64,000 nucleotides of DNA from Dongia deserti (GTDB lineage Bacteria > Pseudomonadota > Alphaproteobacteria > Dongiales > Dongiaceae): the NCBI RefSeq assembly GCF_003574735.1, contig NZ_QORW01000001.1:372001-436000 (forward strand), read 5' to 3'. The position numbers and the translations under genes were made by a program. The notes under the pieces were generated by a model that saw nothing but the letters and a program-made list of their open reading frames with translations, made no database searches and was not told the origin of the DNA. Shown here piece after piece: positions 1-7,160 of the stretch; position 1 is the stretch's first letter, and each line of letters opens with the position of its first letter.

Positions 1-333
1 CAAGGTAGGCGCGGAAATCGCGGCATAGCCCCATAGGCCCAGGTCGCGCGGCATGAACTGGTTGCCGAACTCCAGGCCGAAATTGTCTTGGCTCGTGCGG
101 CGCGCCGCCTCCTCGAACAAAGTGATGAAGGACGCCAGGCGCAGCTGAAGTGTGGGCATGCCGGCCATCTCAGGGGCGATGCCGGCATTGCCGAAAATGC
201 TGTCGATGTCGCCATGTAGGCGCTCGATATGACCGACGATGCCGGTGGCGGCGGAAGCGAGGATCGCCGGCTGCGCGCCCCTCGGCGTCGCGGCCGAACC
301 GCCGATGTTGGCAGTTCCAACAATCCCGCTCAT
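1..333 (-). CDS. AraC-family transcriptional regulator, N-terminal part (truncated by window edge)
   Basis: The reverse strand is open from an ATG at 333 to the window edge (111 codons). The visible part resembles the ligand-sensing N-terminal domain of AraC regulators of the arabinose-binding-like class. Tell-tale segments are SIFGNAGIAPEM, LRLASFITLFEEAARRT and FGLEFGNQFMPRDLGLWGYA, the last being the usual motif before the cupin-like core. The C-terminal helix-turn-helix domain lies outside the window. The gene is divergent from the microcompartment operon and separated from it by about 225 bp holding an AraC-style direct repeat, so it is probably the operon's activator. The family is fairly sure; its ligand is inferred only from context. 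Confidence 0.8.
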   Translation of the reverse strand, partial: MSGIVGTANIGGSAATPRGAQPAILASAATGIVGHIERLHGDIDSIFGNAGIAPEMAGMPTLQLRLASFITLFEEAARRTSQDNFGLEFGNQFMPRDLGLWGYAAISAPTL

Positions 334-433
334 GGTCAAAGGCTCCCCTGCTGGAATCCAGCCCAACCCTGCAGACATGTGATCTTCGCATAGGCCCAAC
401 GGCGGGATCAAGGCAGCCTCTGAGCCGGCCTTT

Positions 434-462
434 CTGTCAAGATCGGCCGCTCACCTGTCAAG
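434..462 (+). promoter_or_regulatory. Putative AraC-type operator: direct repeat with 21-bp period
   Basis: CTGTCAAG occurs at 434-441 and again at 455-462, exactly 21 bp apart, which is two helical turns. AraC/XylS regulators commonly bind two direct half-sites with this spacing. The repeat sits in the divergent region between the AraC-type gene and the microcompartment operon. I did not find convincing -35/-10 elements. Confidence 0.5.
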
Positions 463-530
463 CATCGTGCCATTACCACATCTAGCTTGCCTCAATGCGC
501 AGATGCCCCTAGCAGCACGATGCTATGGGG
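461..530. promoter_or_regulatory. Inverted repeats in the leader of the BMC operon
   Basis: AGCATCGTGC at 461-470 is perfectly complementary to GCACGATGCT at 515-524. A second local hairpin pairs CCCCTAGCA (506-514) with TGCTATGGGG (521-530), with one bulged base. The first arm overlaps the second half-site of the AraC-style direct repeat. The two structures share bases and cannot form together. The role is unknown: an extra regulator half-site in inverted orientation or an RNA leader hairpin are both possible. Confidence 0.35.
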
Positions 531-558
531 CGAATCAGGATCATGCGCAGGGGCTGGA

Positions 559-1557
559 ATGAACGGAATATTGACCCACGAGCAATTGCTGCAGGCTGTC
601 GGCCAGGTGGCGGAAGCGGCCCTGCCCTGCTGGGGCCTGGGCGGTGCAACGCTCGAGATGATCAATCATTCCGAAAACACGACCTATCTCGTCACGCCGG
701 CCAATGGTGCACGGCCGGTCATCCTGCGTGTGCATCGCGAAGGCTATCACAGCGTCAATGGCATCAAGAGCGAGCTCGCCTGGATGCATGCCTTGCAAGC
801 GGAAGCGAACGTGCTGACGCCGCAGGCGATCCCCGGCCTCGATGGCGAGGAGATCCAGAGCGTCAGCCATCGCGCTTTGCCGCGCCCACGCAATTGCGTG
901 CTGTTCCACCTGATCGACGGGCAGGAGCCCGCCCAGGAAAACCTGATCGAACCCTTCAAGCAGCTGGGCGAGGTGACGGCACGTACGCACATCCATTCGA
1001 TGGGCTGGAAGCGGCCGCCCTATTTCGAGCGCCTTAGCTGGGACTTCGAGCACTCGCTCGGCCAGCAGGCGAACTGGGGGCCGTGGGAAGAAGGCCCGGA
1101 TATGACTCCCGAGCACCGATCGATCCTGCAGCGCCTGGTCGACACGCTCGAGCGGCGGCTAAACAAGTTCGGCAAGGCACCGGATCGGTTCGGCCTGATC
1201 CATGCGGATTTCCGTCTCGCCAATCTCCTCATCCACAACGGCAATACACGCGTCATCGACTTCGACGATTGCGGCATCGGCTGGTTCCTCTATGACGCCG
1301 GCACCGCCGTCAGCTTCTTCGAGCACAAGCCCGAAGTGCCGGAGCTGATGGAAGCGTGGAAGGAAGGCTATCGCCGCGTCCGCCCGCTCTCCAAGGAAGA
1401 AGAGGACGAGATCTGGACCTTCATCCTGCTCAGGCGGATGTTGCTGCTCGCCTGGATGGGATCGCATCACGAGACCGACCTCGCCAAGCAGGAAGGGCCA
1501 GCCTATTGCGTCGGCTCCTGCGAGATGGCCGAGAAATATCTGAGCAGATACGGCTGA
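559..1557 (+). CDS. APH-fold small-molecule kinase of the BMC operon (probable amino-alcohol kinase)
   Basis: This 332-aa protein has the aminoglycoside/choline kinase fold. The catalytic loop is HADFRLANLL with Asp217 and Asn222, and the metal-binding motif is VIDFDD at about 232-237. Frame-compatible starts exist upstream (487), but ATG 559 lies a few bases after AGGGG and gives the family-like N-terminus. Eleven bases separate its stop from the downstream PLP enzyme, preceded by a GAGGAG ribosome site. In mycobacterial RMM microcompartments the equivalent gene encodes (S)-1-amino-2-propanol kinase, which phosphorylates the hydroxyl before elimination. I infer the same chemistry here (1-amino-2-propanol or a similar amino alcohol). 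A generic resistance role is unlikely given the context. Confidence 0.8.
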   Translation: MNGILTHEQLLQAVGQVAEAALPCWGLGGATLEMINHSENTTYLVTPANGARPVILRVHREGYHSVNGIKSELAWMHALQAEANVLTPQAIPGLDGEEIQSVSHRALPRPRNCVLFHLIDGQEPAQENLIEPFKQLGEVTARTHIHSMGWKRPPYFERLSWDFEHSLGQQANWGPWEEGPDMTPEHRSILQRLVDTLERRLNKFGKAPDRFGLIHADFRLANLLIHNGNTRVIDFDDCGIGWFLYDAGTAVSFFEHKPEVPELMEAWKEGYRRVRPLSKEEEDEIWTFILLRRMLLLAWMGSHHETDLAKQEGPAYCVGSCEMAEKYLSRYG

Positions 1558-1568
1558 GGAGTCGCCCG

Positions 1569-2876
1569 ATGGCCAATCCCGACAACGCCGAGATGCTCGA
1601 GGCCCAGAGCCCCGAGAAGAAGGAGTTCATCCGGAAATCCATCGAGTTCTGGAATCCGGGCAAGACCCAGTTCTGGCAGGATGCCGGCGTCGACTTGGTG
1701 ATCGACCGGCGCGAGGGGTATTTCCTCCATGATATGGATGGCCGCCGCCTGATCGACGTGCATCTCAACGGCGGCACCTACAATATCGGCCATCGCCATC
1801 CGGAGCTGGTCGAGGTGCTGAACCGCGGCACGCAGCGGTTCGACATGGGCAACCATCACTTTCCGGCGCTGGGCCGTACTGCGCTCGCCGAGAAGCTGGC
1901 CAAGAGCTGCGGTGGCGACCTGCACTACACGATCTATGGTTCAGGCGGCGGCGAGGCGATCGACATTGCCATCAAGACCGCGCGTCATGCCAAGCAGAAG
2001 AAAAAGATCGTCTCCATCATCAAGGCCTATCACGGCCACACGGGTTTGGCGGTCGCAGCCGGCGCCGACCGTTTCTCCAAGCTGTTCCTCTCGGAGAAGC
2101 CGGACGAGTTCATCAATGTGCCGTTCAACGATCTCAACGCGATGGAAGACGCGCTGAAGGCCAAGGACGTCGCGGCCGTCATCATGGAGACGATTCCCGC
2201 GACCTACGGCTTCCCCATGCCGCTGCCCGGCTACCTCACCGAAGTGAAAAAACTGTGCGAGCGCTACGACGCGCTCTATATCGCCGACGAAGTGCAGACC
2301 GGCCTGATGCGCACCGGCGAGATGTGGGGCTATCAGCGCTATGGCATCCAGCCCGACATCGTCGTCATTGGCAAGGGCATCTCCGGCGGCATGTATCCGA
2401 TCGCCTGCGTGGTGGTGCGCGAACCCTATGCCGGCTGGCTCAAGCAGGATGGGTTCGGACACATGGCGACCATGGGCGGCGCGGAGCTCGGCTGCCTGGT
2501 TGCCATGAAGACGCTGGAGATCCTCGAGCGGCCGCAGATGAAGCCGATGGTCAACTACATCTCCGAGCTGATGGCGAGCGGCCTAGCCGAGATCATGAAG
2601 CTCTATTCCGACTTCTTCGTCGGCATCCGGCAGTGCGGCGTCGTCCTGGGGCTCGAGTTCGACTACCCCGAAGGGGCCAAGCCAGTGATGAAGCACCTCT
2701 ACGAGAACGGCGTGTGGGCGATCTTCTCCACCCTCGATCCGCGCGTGCTGCAGTTCAAGCCCGGCGTGCTGATGACCGCACCGCTCTGCGAGGAATTGCT
2801 GGAGCGCGTGGAGCGTTCGATTGGCCTGGCGCGTGCCGAATGCAAGGGATCGGGAAAGCGCCGCTACGCCGCATGA
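1569..2876 (+). CDS. Class III PLP enzyme, probable amino-alcohol-phosphate phospho-lyase
   Basis: This 435-aa fold-type I PLP enzyme of the class III aminotransferase family has Asp240 in IADEVQTG to contact the pyridine nitrogen. The Schiff-base lysine is Lys269 in IGKGISGG. The start at 1569 follows the kinase by 11 bp and has a good ribosome site (GAGGAG); frame-open sequence further upstream lies inside the kinase gene. In RMM loci this partner is an (S)-1-amino-2-propanol O-phosphate phospho-lyase that releases propionaldehyde, ammonia and phosphate. Ethanolamine-phosphate phospho-lyases belong to the same family, so the substrate could also be phosphoethanolamine (giving acetaldehyde). 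The lyase role is inferred from the kinase and aldehyde dehydrogenase neighbours. Confidence 0.8.
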   Translation: MANPDNAEMLEAQSPEKKEFIRKSIEFWNPGKTQFWQDAGVDLVIDRREGYFLHDMDGRRLIDVHLNGGTYNIGHRHPELVEVLNRGTQRFDMGNHHFPALGRTALAEKLAKSCGGDLHYTIYGSGGGEAIDIAIKTARHAKQKKKIVSIIKAYHGHTGLAVAAGADRFSKLFLSEKPDEFINVPFNDLNAMEDALKAKDVAAVIMETIPATYGFPMPLPGYLTEVKKLCERYDALYIADEVQTGLMRTGEMWGYQRYGIQPDIVVIGKGISGGMYPIACVVVREPYAGWLKQDGFGHMATMGGAELGCLVAMKTLEILERPQMKPMVNYISELMASGLAEIMKLYSDFFVGIRQCGVVLGLEFDYPEGAKPVMKHLYENGVWAIFSTLDPRVLQFKPGVLMTAPLCEELLERVERSIGLARAECKGSGKRRYAA

Positions 2877-2886
2877 GAGAGCCACG

Positions 2887-4482
2887 ATGAACGCGATCGT
2901 CGAAGAGCTGCTGGCGGGCGAAAAGCGCCAGACCGGCACTGCCGACATGATGCTGCAGCTGGCGGAGTGGGCCGCCGCTTCCTATGCGCACTATGACCGT
3001 GCGGCGGTCGATCGCATCACCAAGGCCGCAGCGGATGCGGCATTCGCCTTGGCGGGTCCGCTGGCCGAGGCGGCGGTCAAGGAAACCGGCTTCGGCGTCG
3101 CGGAGCACAAGAAGATCAAGAACGAGATCTGCTCCCGCGGCATCTACGAGGCCTACAAGAGCGAGGATTTCTGTTCCAAGCGCGTGATCGCTGAGCAGAA
3201 GATCGTGGAAGTGCCGCGCGCCGCTGGTATCGTCTTTGCCCTCACCCCCTCCACCAATCCGGTCTGCACGGTCTTCTTCAAGATCCTGCTGGCGTTGATG
3301 ACGCGCAATGCCATCATCGTCTCGCCCCATCCCTATGCGAAGAAGTGCTCGGCTGAAGGGGTTCTGGCGATGGCCAAGGCGGCCGAGCAGGCCGGCGCGC
3401 CGGCTGGAATCATCCAGATCATCACAGAACCGAACCTGCCGCTTATCAACTACGTCATGCAGTCGCCGCGGGTGAGTGTGATCCTCGCGACCGGCGGGAC
3501 GCCGATGGTGCGGGCAGCCTATTCCTCCGGCAATCCCGCGATCGGCGTCGGACCCGGCAACGCGCCGGCCTTTGTCGATGCCAGTGCTGACTTGAATGTC
3601 GCTGCCAAGCGCATCATCGGCTCCAAGAGCTTCGACAACTCGATCCTGTGCACCAACGAGAGCGTGGTGGTGGCGGAGGAGGCCATCGCGGACAAGCTGT
3701 TGCAGGCGATGGCGAAGACCGGCGCCTATGTGGCAAAGCCCGATGAGGTGGACAACATCCGCGAGTATCTCTTCGGCCTCGGTTCCTTCAATGTCGAGGT
3801 GGTCGGGAAGAGTGCAACCGAGATCGCATCGCGGATCGGCATCAAGGTGCCGTCTTCGACCAAGGTCATCCTCACGCCGATCGATCGCGTCGGGATCGAT
3901 GAAGCGCTGTCCAAGGAGAAACTCTGTCCCGTGCTGGGCTTCGTGCGCGTGCCGCATGTCCATTCGGGCATCTCGACGTCACGTGCGTTGATCCGCATGT
4001 CAGGTGCCGGTCATTCCGCTGCGATCCACAGCAGCAATCCCGCCAATATCCTCCGCTTTGCCAGCGCCGTGAAAGCCCTGCGCGTCGTGGTCAATGCGCC
4101 CTGCAGCCAAGGCGCCGCGGGTTTCGGAACCCACCTTGCGCCCTCCTTCACAATCGGCACCGGCTACTTCGGCCGCTCGTCGGTGGGCGAAAACATTGGC
4201 CCCAAGCATCTCGTGAACTGGACGCGCATCGCCTATAGCGACGAAGCGAACGAGGCGTTCGGCGACTTCTCCGGCCTTGAGACCTGGAACGGCCAGGCGC
4301 CGTTGCCGATCGGTCGCGAAGCACCGATGACCATCGGCCGCCTTCAGGAAGGGGCGGAGCGGGCCGACCAATCGCTGTTCGCGCAAGTCGGTGGCGACGC
4401 GGTCGCCGACGAGATCGCCCTGATGCGGGAGGAGATCCGCCGCATCGTGCTCGAAGAGCTGCGCGCGGCTTTCAGGAAGTGA
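2887..4482 (+). CDS. BMC aldehyde dehydrogenase, CoA-acylating type, with C-terminal encapsulation-like helix
   Basis: This 531-aa protein belongs to the aldehyde dehydrogenase superfamily, EutE/PduP-like branch. The catalytic Cys255 lies in DNSILCTNESVV, preceded by GVGPGNAPAFVD. The start chosen is ATG 2887, 10 bp after the phospho-lyase stop; the upstream in-frame extension overlaps that gene. After the catalytic domain, residues about 509-531 (LMREEIRRIVLEELRAAFRK) form a strongly amphipathic helix behind a linker, as expected of an encapsulation peptide that takes cargo into a shell. It should convert the aldehyde from the phospho-lyase to acyl-CoA with NAD+. The stop is followed after 2 bp by the first BMC-T gene. 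Confidence 0.88.
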   Translation: MNAIVEELLAGEKRQTGTADMMLQLAEWAAASYAHYDRAAVDRITKAAADAAFALAGPLAEAAVKETGFGVAEHKKIKNEICSRGIYEAYKSEDFCSKRVIAEQKIVEVPRAAGIVFALTPSTNPVCTVFFKILLALMTRNAIIVSPHPYAKKCSAEGVLAMAKAAEQAGAPAGIIQIITEPNLPLINYVMQSPRVSVILATGGTPMVRAAYSSGNPAIGVGPGNAPAFVDASADLNVAAKRIIGSKSFDNSILCTNESVVVAEEAIADKLLQAMAKTGAYVAKPDEVDNIREYLFGLGSFNVEVVGKSATEIASRIGIKVPSSTKVILTPIDRVGIDEALSKEKLCPVLGFVRVPHVHSGISTSRALIRMSGAGHSAAIHSSNPANILRFASAVKALRVVVNAPCSQGAAGFGTHLAPSFTIGTGYFGRSSVGENIGPKHLVNWTRIAYSDEANEAFGDFSGLETWNGQAPLPIGREAPMTIGRLQEGAERADQSLFAQVGGDAVADEIALMREEIRRIVLEELRAAFRK

Positions 4483-4484
4483 TC

Positions 4485-5102
4485 ATGGCCGAGTTGCGCT
4501 CCTTCATCTTCATCGACCAGCTGCAACCGCAGACTCTGTGCTACATGGCGACGTGGATGCGCGGAAGGCTGCCGCGCACCAACATGGCGGCGCAGATCAT
4601 CGAGGTGGCGCCGGGTCTCGACATCGAGCCTCTGACCAACGTCGCGCTCAAATACGCCGAGGTCGGCGGCGGCATCCTGGTGGTCGAGCGGCAGTTCGGC
4701 TATCTCGAGTTCCATTCGCGCTCGACCGGGCTGGTCAAGGCAGCAGCTCAGGCCGTCCTCGAATCGCTGGAAGCCGACGAGAGCCAGGCGACGCGGCCGC
4801 AGATTCTCGCCTCCAAGATCGTCACGCGCGTCGATCCGGTGCACGCCTTCCTCATCAACCGGAACAAGCTCGGCTCCATGATCCTCCCCGGCGAATCATT
4901 GTTCGTGCTGGAGATGCAGCCGGCAAGCTACGCCATCCTTGCCGCCAACGAGGCGGAGAAGTATGCCGATATCAAGATCATCGATTATCGCATGGTCGGT
5001 GCCACGGGCCGCGTCTATCTCTCCGGCGAAGAATCATCCGTGCGCAGTGCCGCAGCAGCAGCAGAGGAAGCGCTGCAGAACCTGTCGAGGCTGGCGGCAT
5101 GA
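4485..5102 (+). CDS. BMC-T shell protein (tandem BMC domain) 1
   Basis: This 205-aa protein has two consecutive BMC folds, residues about 1-100 and 105-200, so it should form trimers that look like pseudo-hexagonal shell tiles. Typical BMC segments include AAQIIEVAPGLDIEPLTN, GILVVERQFGYLEFH in the first half and ILAANEAEKY and YRMVGATGRVYLSG in the second. ATG 4485 is preferred over GTG 4479 because AGGA at 4474-4477 is correctly spaced. Its stop overlaps the next start (ATGA), indicating translational coupling. RMM shells of mycobacteria contain two such tandem proteins and this operon also has two. Pore properties cannot be read from the sequence. Confidence 0.9.
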   Translation: MAELRSFIFIDQLQPQTLCYMATWMRGRLPRTNMAAQIIEVAPGLDIEPLTNVALKYAEVGGGILVVERQFGYLEFHSRSTGLVKAAAQAVLESLEADESQATRPQILASKIVTRVDPVHAFLINRNKLGSMILPGESLFVLEMQPASYAILAANEAEKYADIKIIDYRMVGATGRVYLSGEESSVRSAAAAAEEALQNLSRLAA

Positions 5103-5545
5103 TCGACAAGAGCCTCCTGCGCGAGCTGGTCAAGTCGGTGATCGCCGAAGAGGTTGCGGCGATCCGAAAGCCCTCGACCAACGCTGCTCCGCCGCTTTCG
5201 GAAGAACGCGTCACCATCGCAAGCGATGCCGATCTGGTCGCCTTTGCCCGCCGCGTCTTGTCGCTCGCAAGCGATCCCGCCAAAGCGAAGGAGATCGCGG
5301 CGGGGCGCTATCCCTTCCGGCTGGCTCGCCCTGCGACGCAACCTGCTGCAACGCCCGCTCTTCAAGCGACTGCCCCGGTCGCTCAGTCTCACCGCATCGA
5401 CAGCGGTGTTGTCACGGAATCCTCCCTCAACAAACTGCCTCGCGGTCTCTCGCGTCTGGTGCTGGGGCCGGGCGTCACCGTCACGCCCCTGGCCAAGGAT
5501 CGCGCGCGCAGCCTCGGCCTTACGTTCGAAAGGATGAAGCCATGA
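5099..5545 (+). CDS. BMC-associated protein with N-terminal encapsulation-like helix; function unknown
   Basis: This 148-aa protein starts in an ATGA overlap with the BMC-T gene and ends in an ATGA overlap with BMC-P, so it is firmly part of the shell operon. Residues 1-24 (MIDKSLLRELVKSVIAEEVA...) form an amphipathic helix resembling the PduD/PduP-type targeting helices. Residues about 37-75 form a second block with SDADLVAFARRVLSLA and GRYPFRLA. A Pro/Ala/Gln-rich linker follows. The C-terminal block (about 105-148) contains VLGPGVTVTPLAKDRARSLG, which recalls the TP-A-R/D motif I remember near the N-termini of EutT/EutQ-like proteins. No catalytic motif is recognisable. I infer a lumen scaffold or adaptor linking cargo and shell. 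Confidence 0.75.
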   Translation: MIDKSLLRELVKSVIAEEVAAIRKPSTNAAPPLSEERVTIASDADLVAFARRVLSLASDPAKAKEIAAGRYPFRLARPATQPAATPALQATAPVAQSHRIDSGVVTESSLNKLPRGLSRLVLGPGVTVTPLAKDRARSLGLTFERMKP

Positions 5546-5802
5546 TACGCGGTCACGTCATCGGCCGGTACTGGGCCACCAAGCGGATCGATCACATCCC
5601 GTCCGGCGCCTTCCTGGAGGTGGAGACCGAGGGCGGAAGCCGCATCATGGCGCTGGATGTTCTGGGTTGCGGCGAAGGGGAAGAGGTCATGGTGGTGACC
5701 GGCTCCACCGCGGCCGCCTGGCTGGGCGGCGGCAAGATCCCGATCGACGCGCTCATCATCGGCTCGCTGGATCAGCCCAGCGGCGCCAACAAGAAAAAAT
5801 AA
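5542..5802 (+). CDS. BMC-P shell vertex protein (EutN/CcmL family)
   Basis: This 86-aa protein has the single-domain pentamer fold that caps shell vertices. Characteristic features are the N-terminal GHVIGRYWATKR, the strand ALDVLGCGEGEEVMVVTG and SAAAWLGGG-like turn (STAAAWLGGGKIPIDALIIG). The length is normal for the family. The ATG at 5542 overlaps the preceding stop by the ATGA arrangement. Its presence argues for a closed icosahedral-type shell rather than flat sheets or tubes. BMC-H follows 30 bp downstream. Confidence 0.92.
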   Translation: MIRGHVIGRYWATKRIDHIPSGAFLEVETEGGSRIMALDVLGCGEGEEVMVVTGSTAAAWLGGGKIPIDALIIGSLDQPSGANKKK

Positions 5803-5832
5803 CGCAACTCCAACTGAAGAACGGAGAGTGAG

Positions 5833-6114
5833 ATGTCCAACGCAATCGGCATGATCGAAACCAAGGGCTTCGTCGCGGCATTGGCGGCTGCCGACGCCAT
5901 GGTCAAGGCGGCGAACGTCACCATCGTCGGCCGCGAGCAGGTCGGCGACGGCCTGGTCGCCGTCATCATCAACGGCGATGTCGGCGCGGTGAAGGCCGCG
6001 ACCGAGGCCGGGTCGGAAGCGGCGAACAGCGTCGGCACGCTGGTCTCGGTCCACGTGATCCCGCGCCCGCACGCCGATCTTGCCAAGCACTTCACGACGG
6101 TGCCGGGGAAGTAA
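5833..6114 (+). CDS. BMC-H hexameric shell protein
   Basis: This 93-aa protein is a canonical single-domain BMC protein. It has the starting strand [20 protein letters not shown], the [24 protein letters not shown] core and the C-terminal [10 protein letters not shown]. It should form the main hexagonal facets with a central pore near the GDVG/VG turns. A GGAGAG ribosome site lies just upstream of ATG 5833. It is the only BMC-H gene in the window. After its stop a 200-bp C-rich repeat separates it from the second BMC-T gene. Confidence 0.95.
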   Translation: MSNAIGMIETKGFVAALAAADAMVKAANVTIVGREQVGDGLVAVIINGDVGAVKAATEAGSEAANSVGTLVSVHVIPRPHADLAKHFTTVPGK

Positions 6115-6316
6115 GGGCGTTTGCTTAAGGACTTCGTGGTGGCGCGCCGATTCCTTCGCTCTGCTCTTAGCCCCCTCCTCCGATATGGGGGAGGGTCAGG
6201 GAGGGGTAAGCCGCGCCTCCCTGGCAGGGAATCTTCGCTCGCTTCCCCCGCCCCGGCCCTCCCCCAGCCTGGGGGAAGGGATTCAGGTTGCGTGAGTCCG
6301 CGATGCGGAGCTTTCA
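6115..6316 (+). repeat. C-rich palindromic dispersed repeat inside the BMC operon
   Basis: This spacer holds runs able to pair with each other: CCCCCTCCTCC near 6171-6181, ATGGGGGAGGGTCAGGGAGG near 6184-6203, CCTCCCTGG near 6219, and CCCTCCCCCAGCCTGGGGGA near 6258-6277. Such short GC-rich hairpin elements are scattered between genes in many alphaproteobacterial genomes. A related element lies at 55500-55730 between the zinc transporter genes. Here it divides the BMC-H and second BMC-T genes of one operon and could act as an mRNA processing or attenuation point. No credible protein is encoded. Confidence 0.6.
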
Positions 6317-6952
6317 ATGACTGAGCTTCGTGTCTACCTCCCGATCGAATCGCTGGCGCGGCAGTTCGCGGCCTATATGGCGACGCCCATGCGTGCGCGT
6401 GGCTATCCTCCGATGGAGGGCGAGCACAGCCTGATCATCGAAGTGGCGCCGGCCCTCGCGATCCATCGCATCTGCGATCTGGCGCTGAAGAGCGCGCCGG
6501 ACATGGAGCCGGGTCTACTCTATGTCGAGCGGCAATACGGCCTGATGGAGCTGCATCATTCCGATCTCGACTCGCTTCGCTCGGCGGGGCAGGCAATCCT
6601 GAGCGGCATCGGCCGCAAGCCAACGGATCAGTTTAAGCCGCGCACCTTGTTCGCCGACATCATCGAGAACGTGGCGGACCAGCACGCCATCATCCTCAAC
6701 CGCACGCGCGAAGCGTCCATGCTGCTGCCGGGCAAATCGCTGCTGGTCTACGAGCTGGAGCCGGCGCTGTTCGCCACCGTCGCAGCGAACGAAGCGGAGA
6801 AGGCGGCACCCGGAATCACTTTGGTCGACCTGCAGATGATCGGCGCCAGCGGCCGCCTTTTCATTGCCGGCAGCACGCACGATTGCGAACTGGCGCGCGA
6901 CCGCATCGACGAGGTTCTGGGCGCGATTGAAGGGCGCCAATCCGGACGCTGA
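6317..6952 (+). CDS. BMC-T shell protein (tandem BMC domain) 2
   Basis: This 211-aa protein is a second tandem BMC protein, clearly related to the one at 4485 but divergent. The first domain contains EHSLIIEVAPALAIHRICDL and LLYVERQYGLMELHHSD. The second has LLPGKSLLVYELEPALFATV and VDLQMIGASGRLFIAG. A GGAG ribosome site stands 7 bases before ATG 6317. The C-rich repeat upstream may set its expression apart from the other shell genes. Two tandem shell proteins with different pores would fit separate routes for substrate and cofactors, by analogy with the two BMC-T proteins of mycobacterial RMM shells. Confidence 0.9.
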   Translation: MTELRVYLPIESLARQFAAYMATPMRARGYPPMEGEHSLIIEVAPALAIHRICDLALKSAPDMEPGLLYVERQYGLMELHHSDLDSLRSAGQAILSGIGRKPTDQFKPRTLFADIIENVADQHAIILNRTREASMLLPGKSLLVYELEPALFATVAANEAEKAAPGITLVDLQMIGASGRLFIAGSTHDCELARDRIDEVLGAIEGRQSGR

Positions 6953-7160
6953 TCGAGGCTGCGACGCCTCGCCGCTTGGCGCGTGACTTTTCTGTGATTT
7001 TCCGCGGATTGCAAGGTCTTATTGGGTCACCGGACGGGGCCGCGAGCCATCACATTCCCGCGTGCCCGGCGGCGCCGGGAACTGGCATGTGAAGCCCTGT
7101 GTTTTTCTTGCGTCGCCGGGCGTTGCCTGGCGAGACGTTACACTCAGGAAGGAGCGTCAG

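Noticed and set aside
2755-3963. 402-codon minus-strand frame
   Set aside because: It is antisense to the aldehyde dehydrogenase, with shadow-like composition and no domain.
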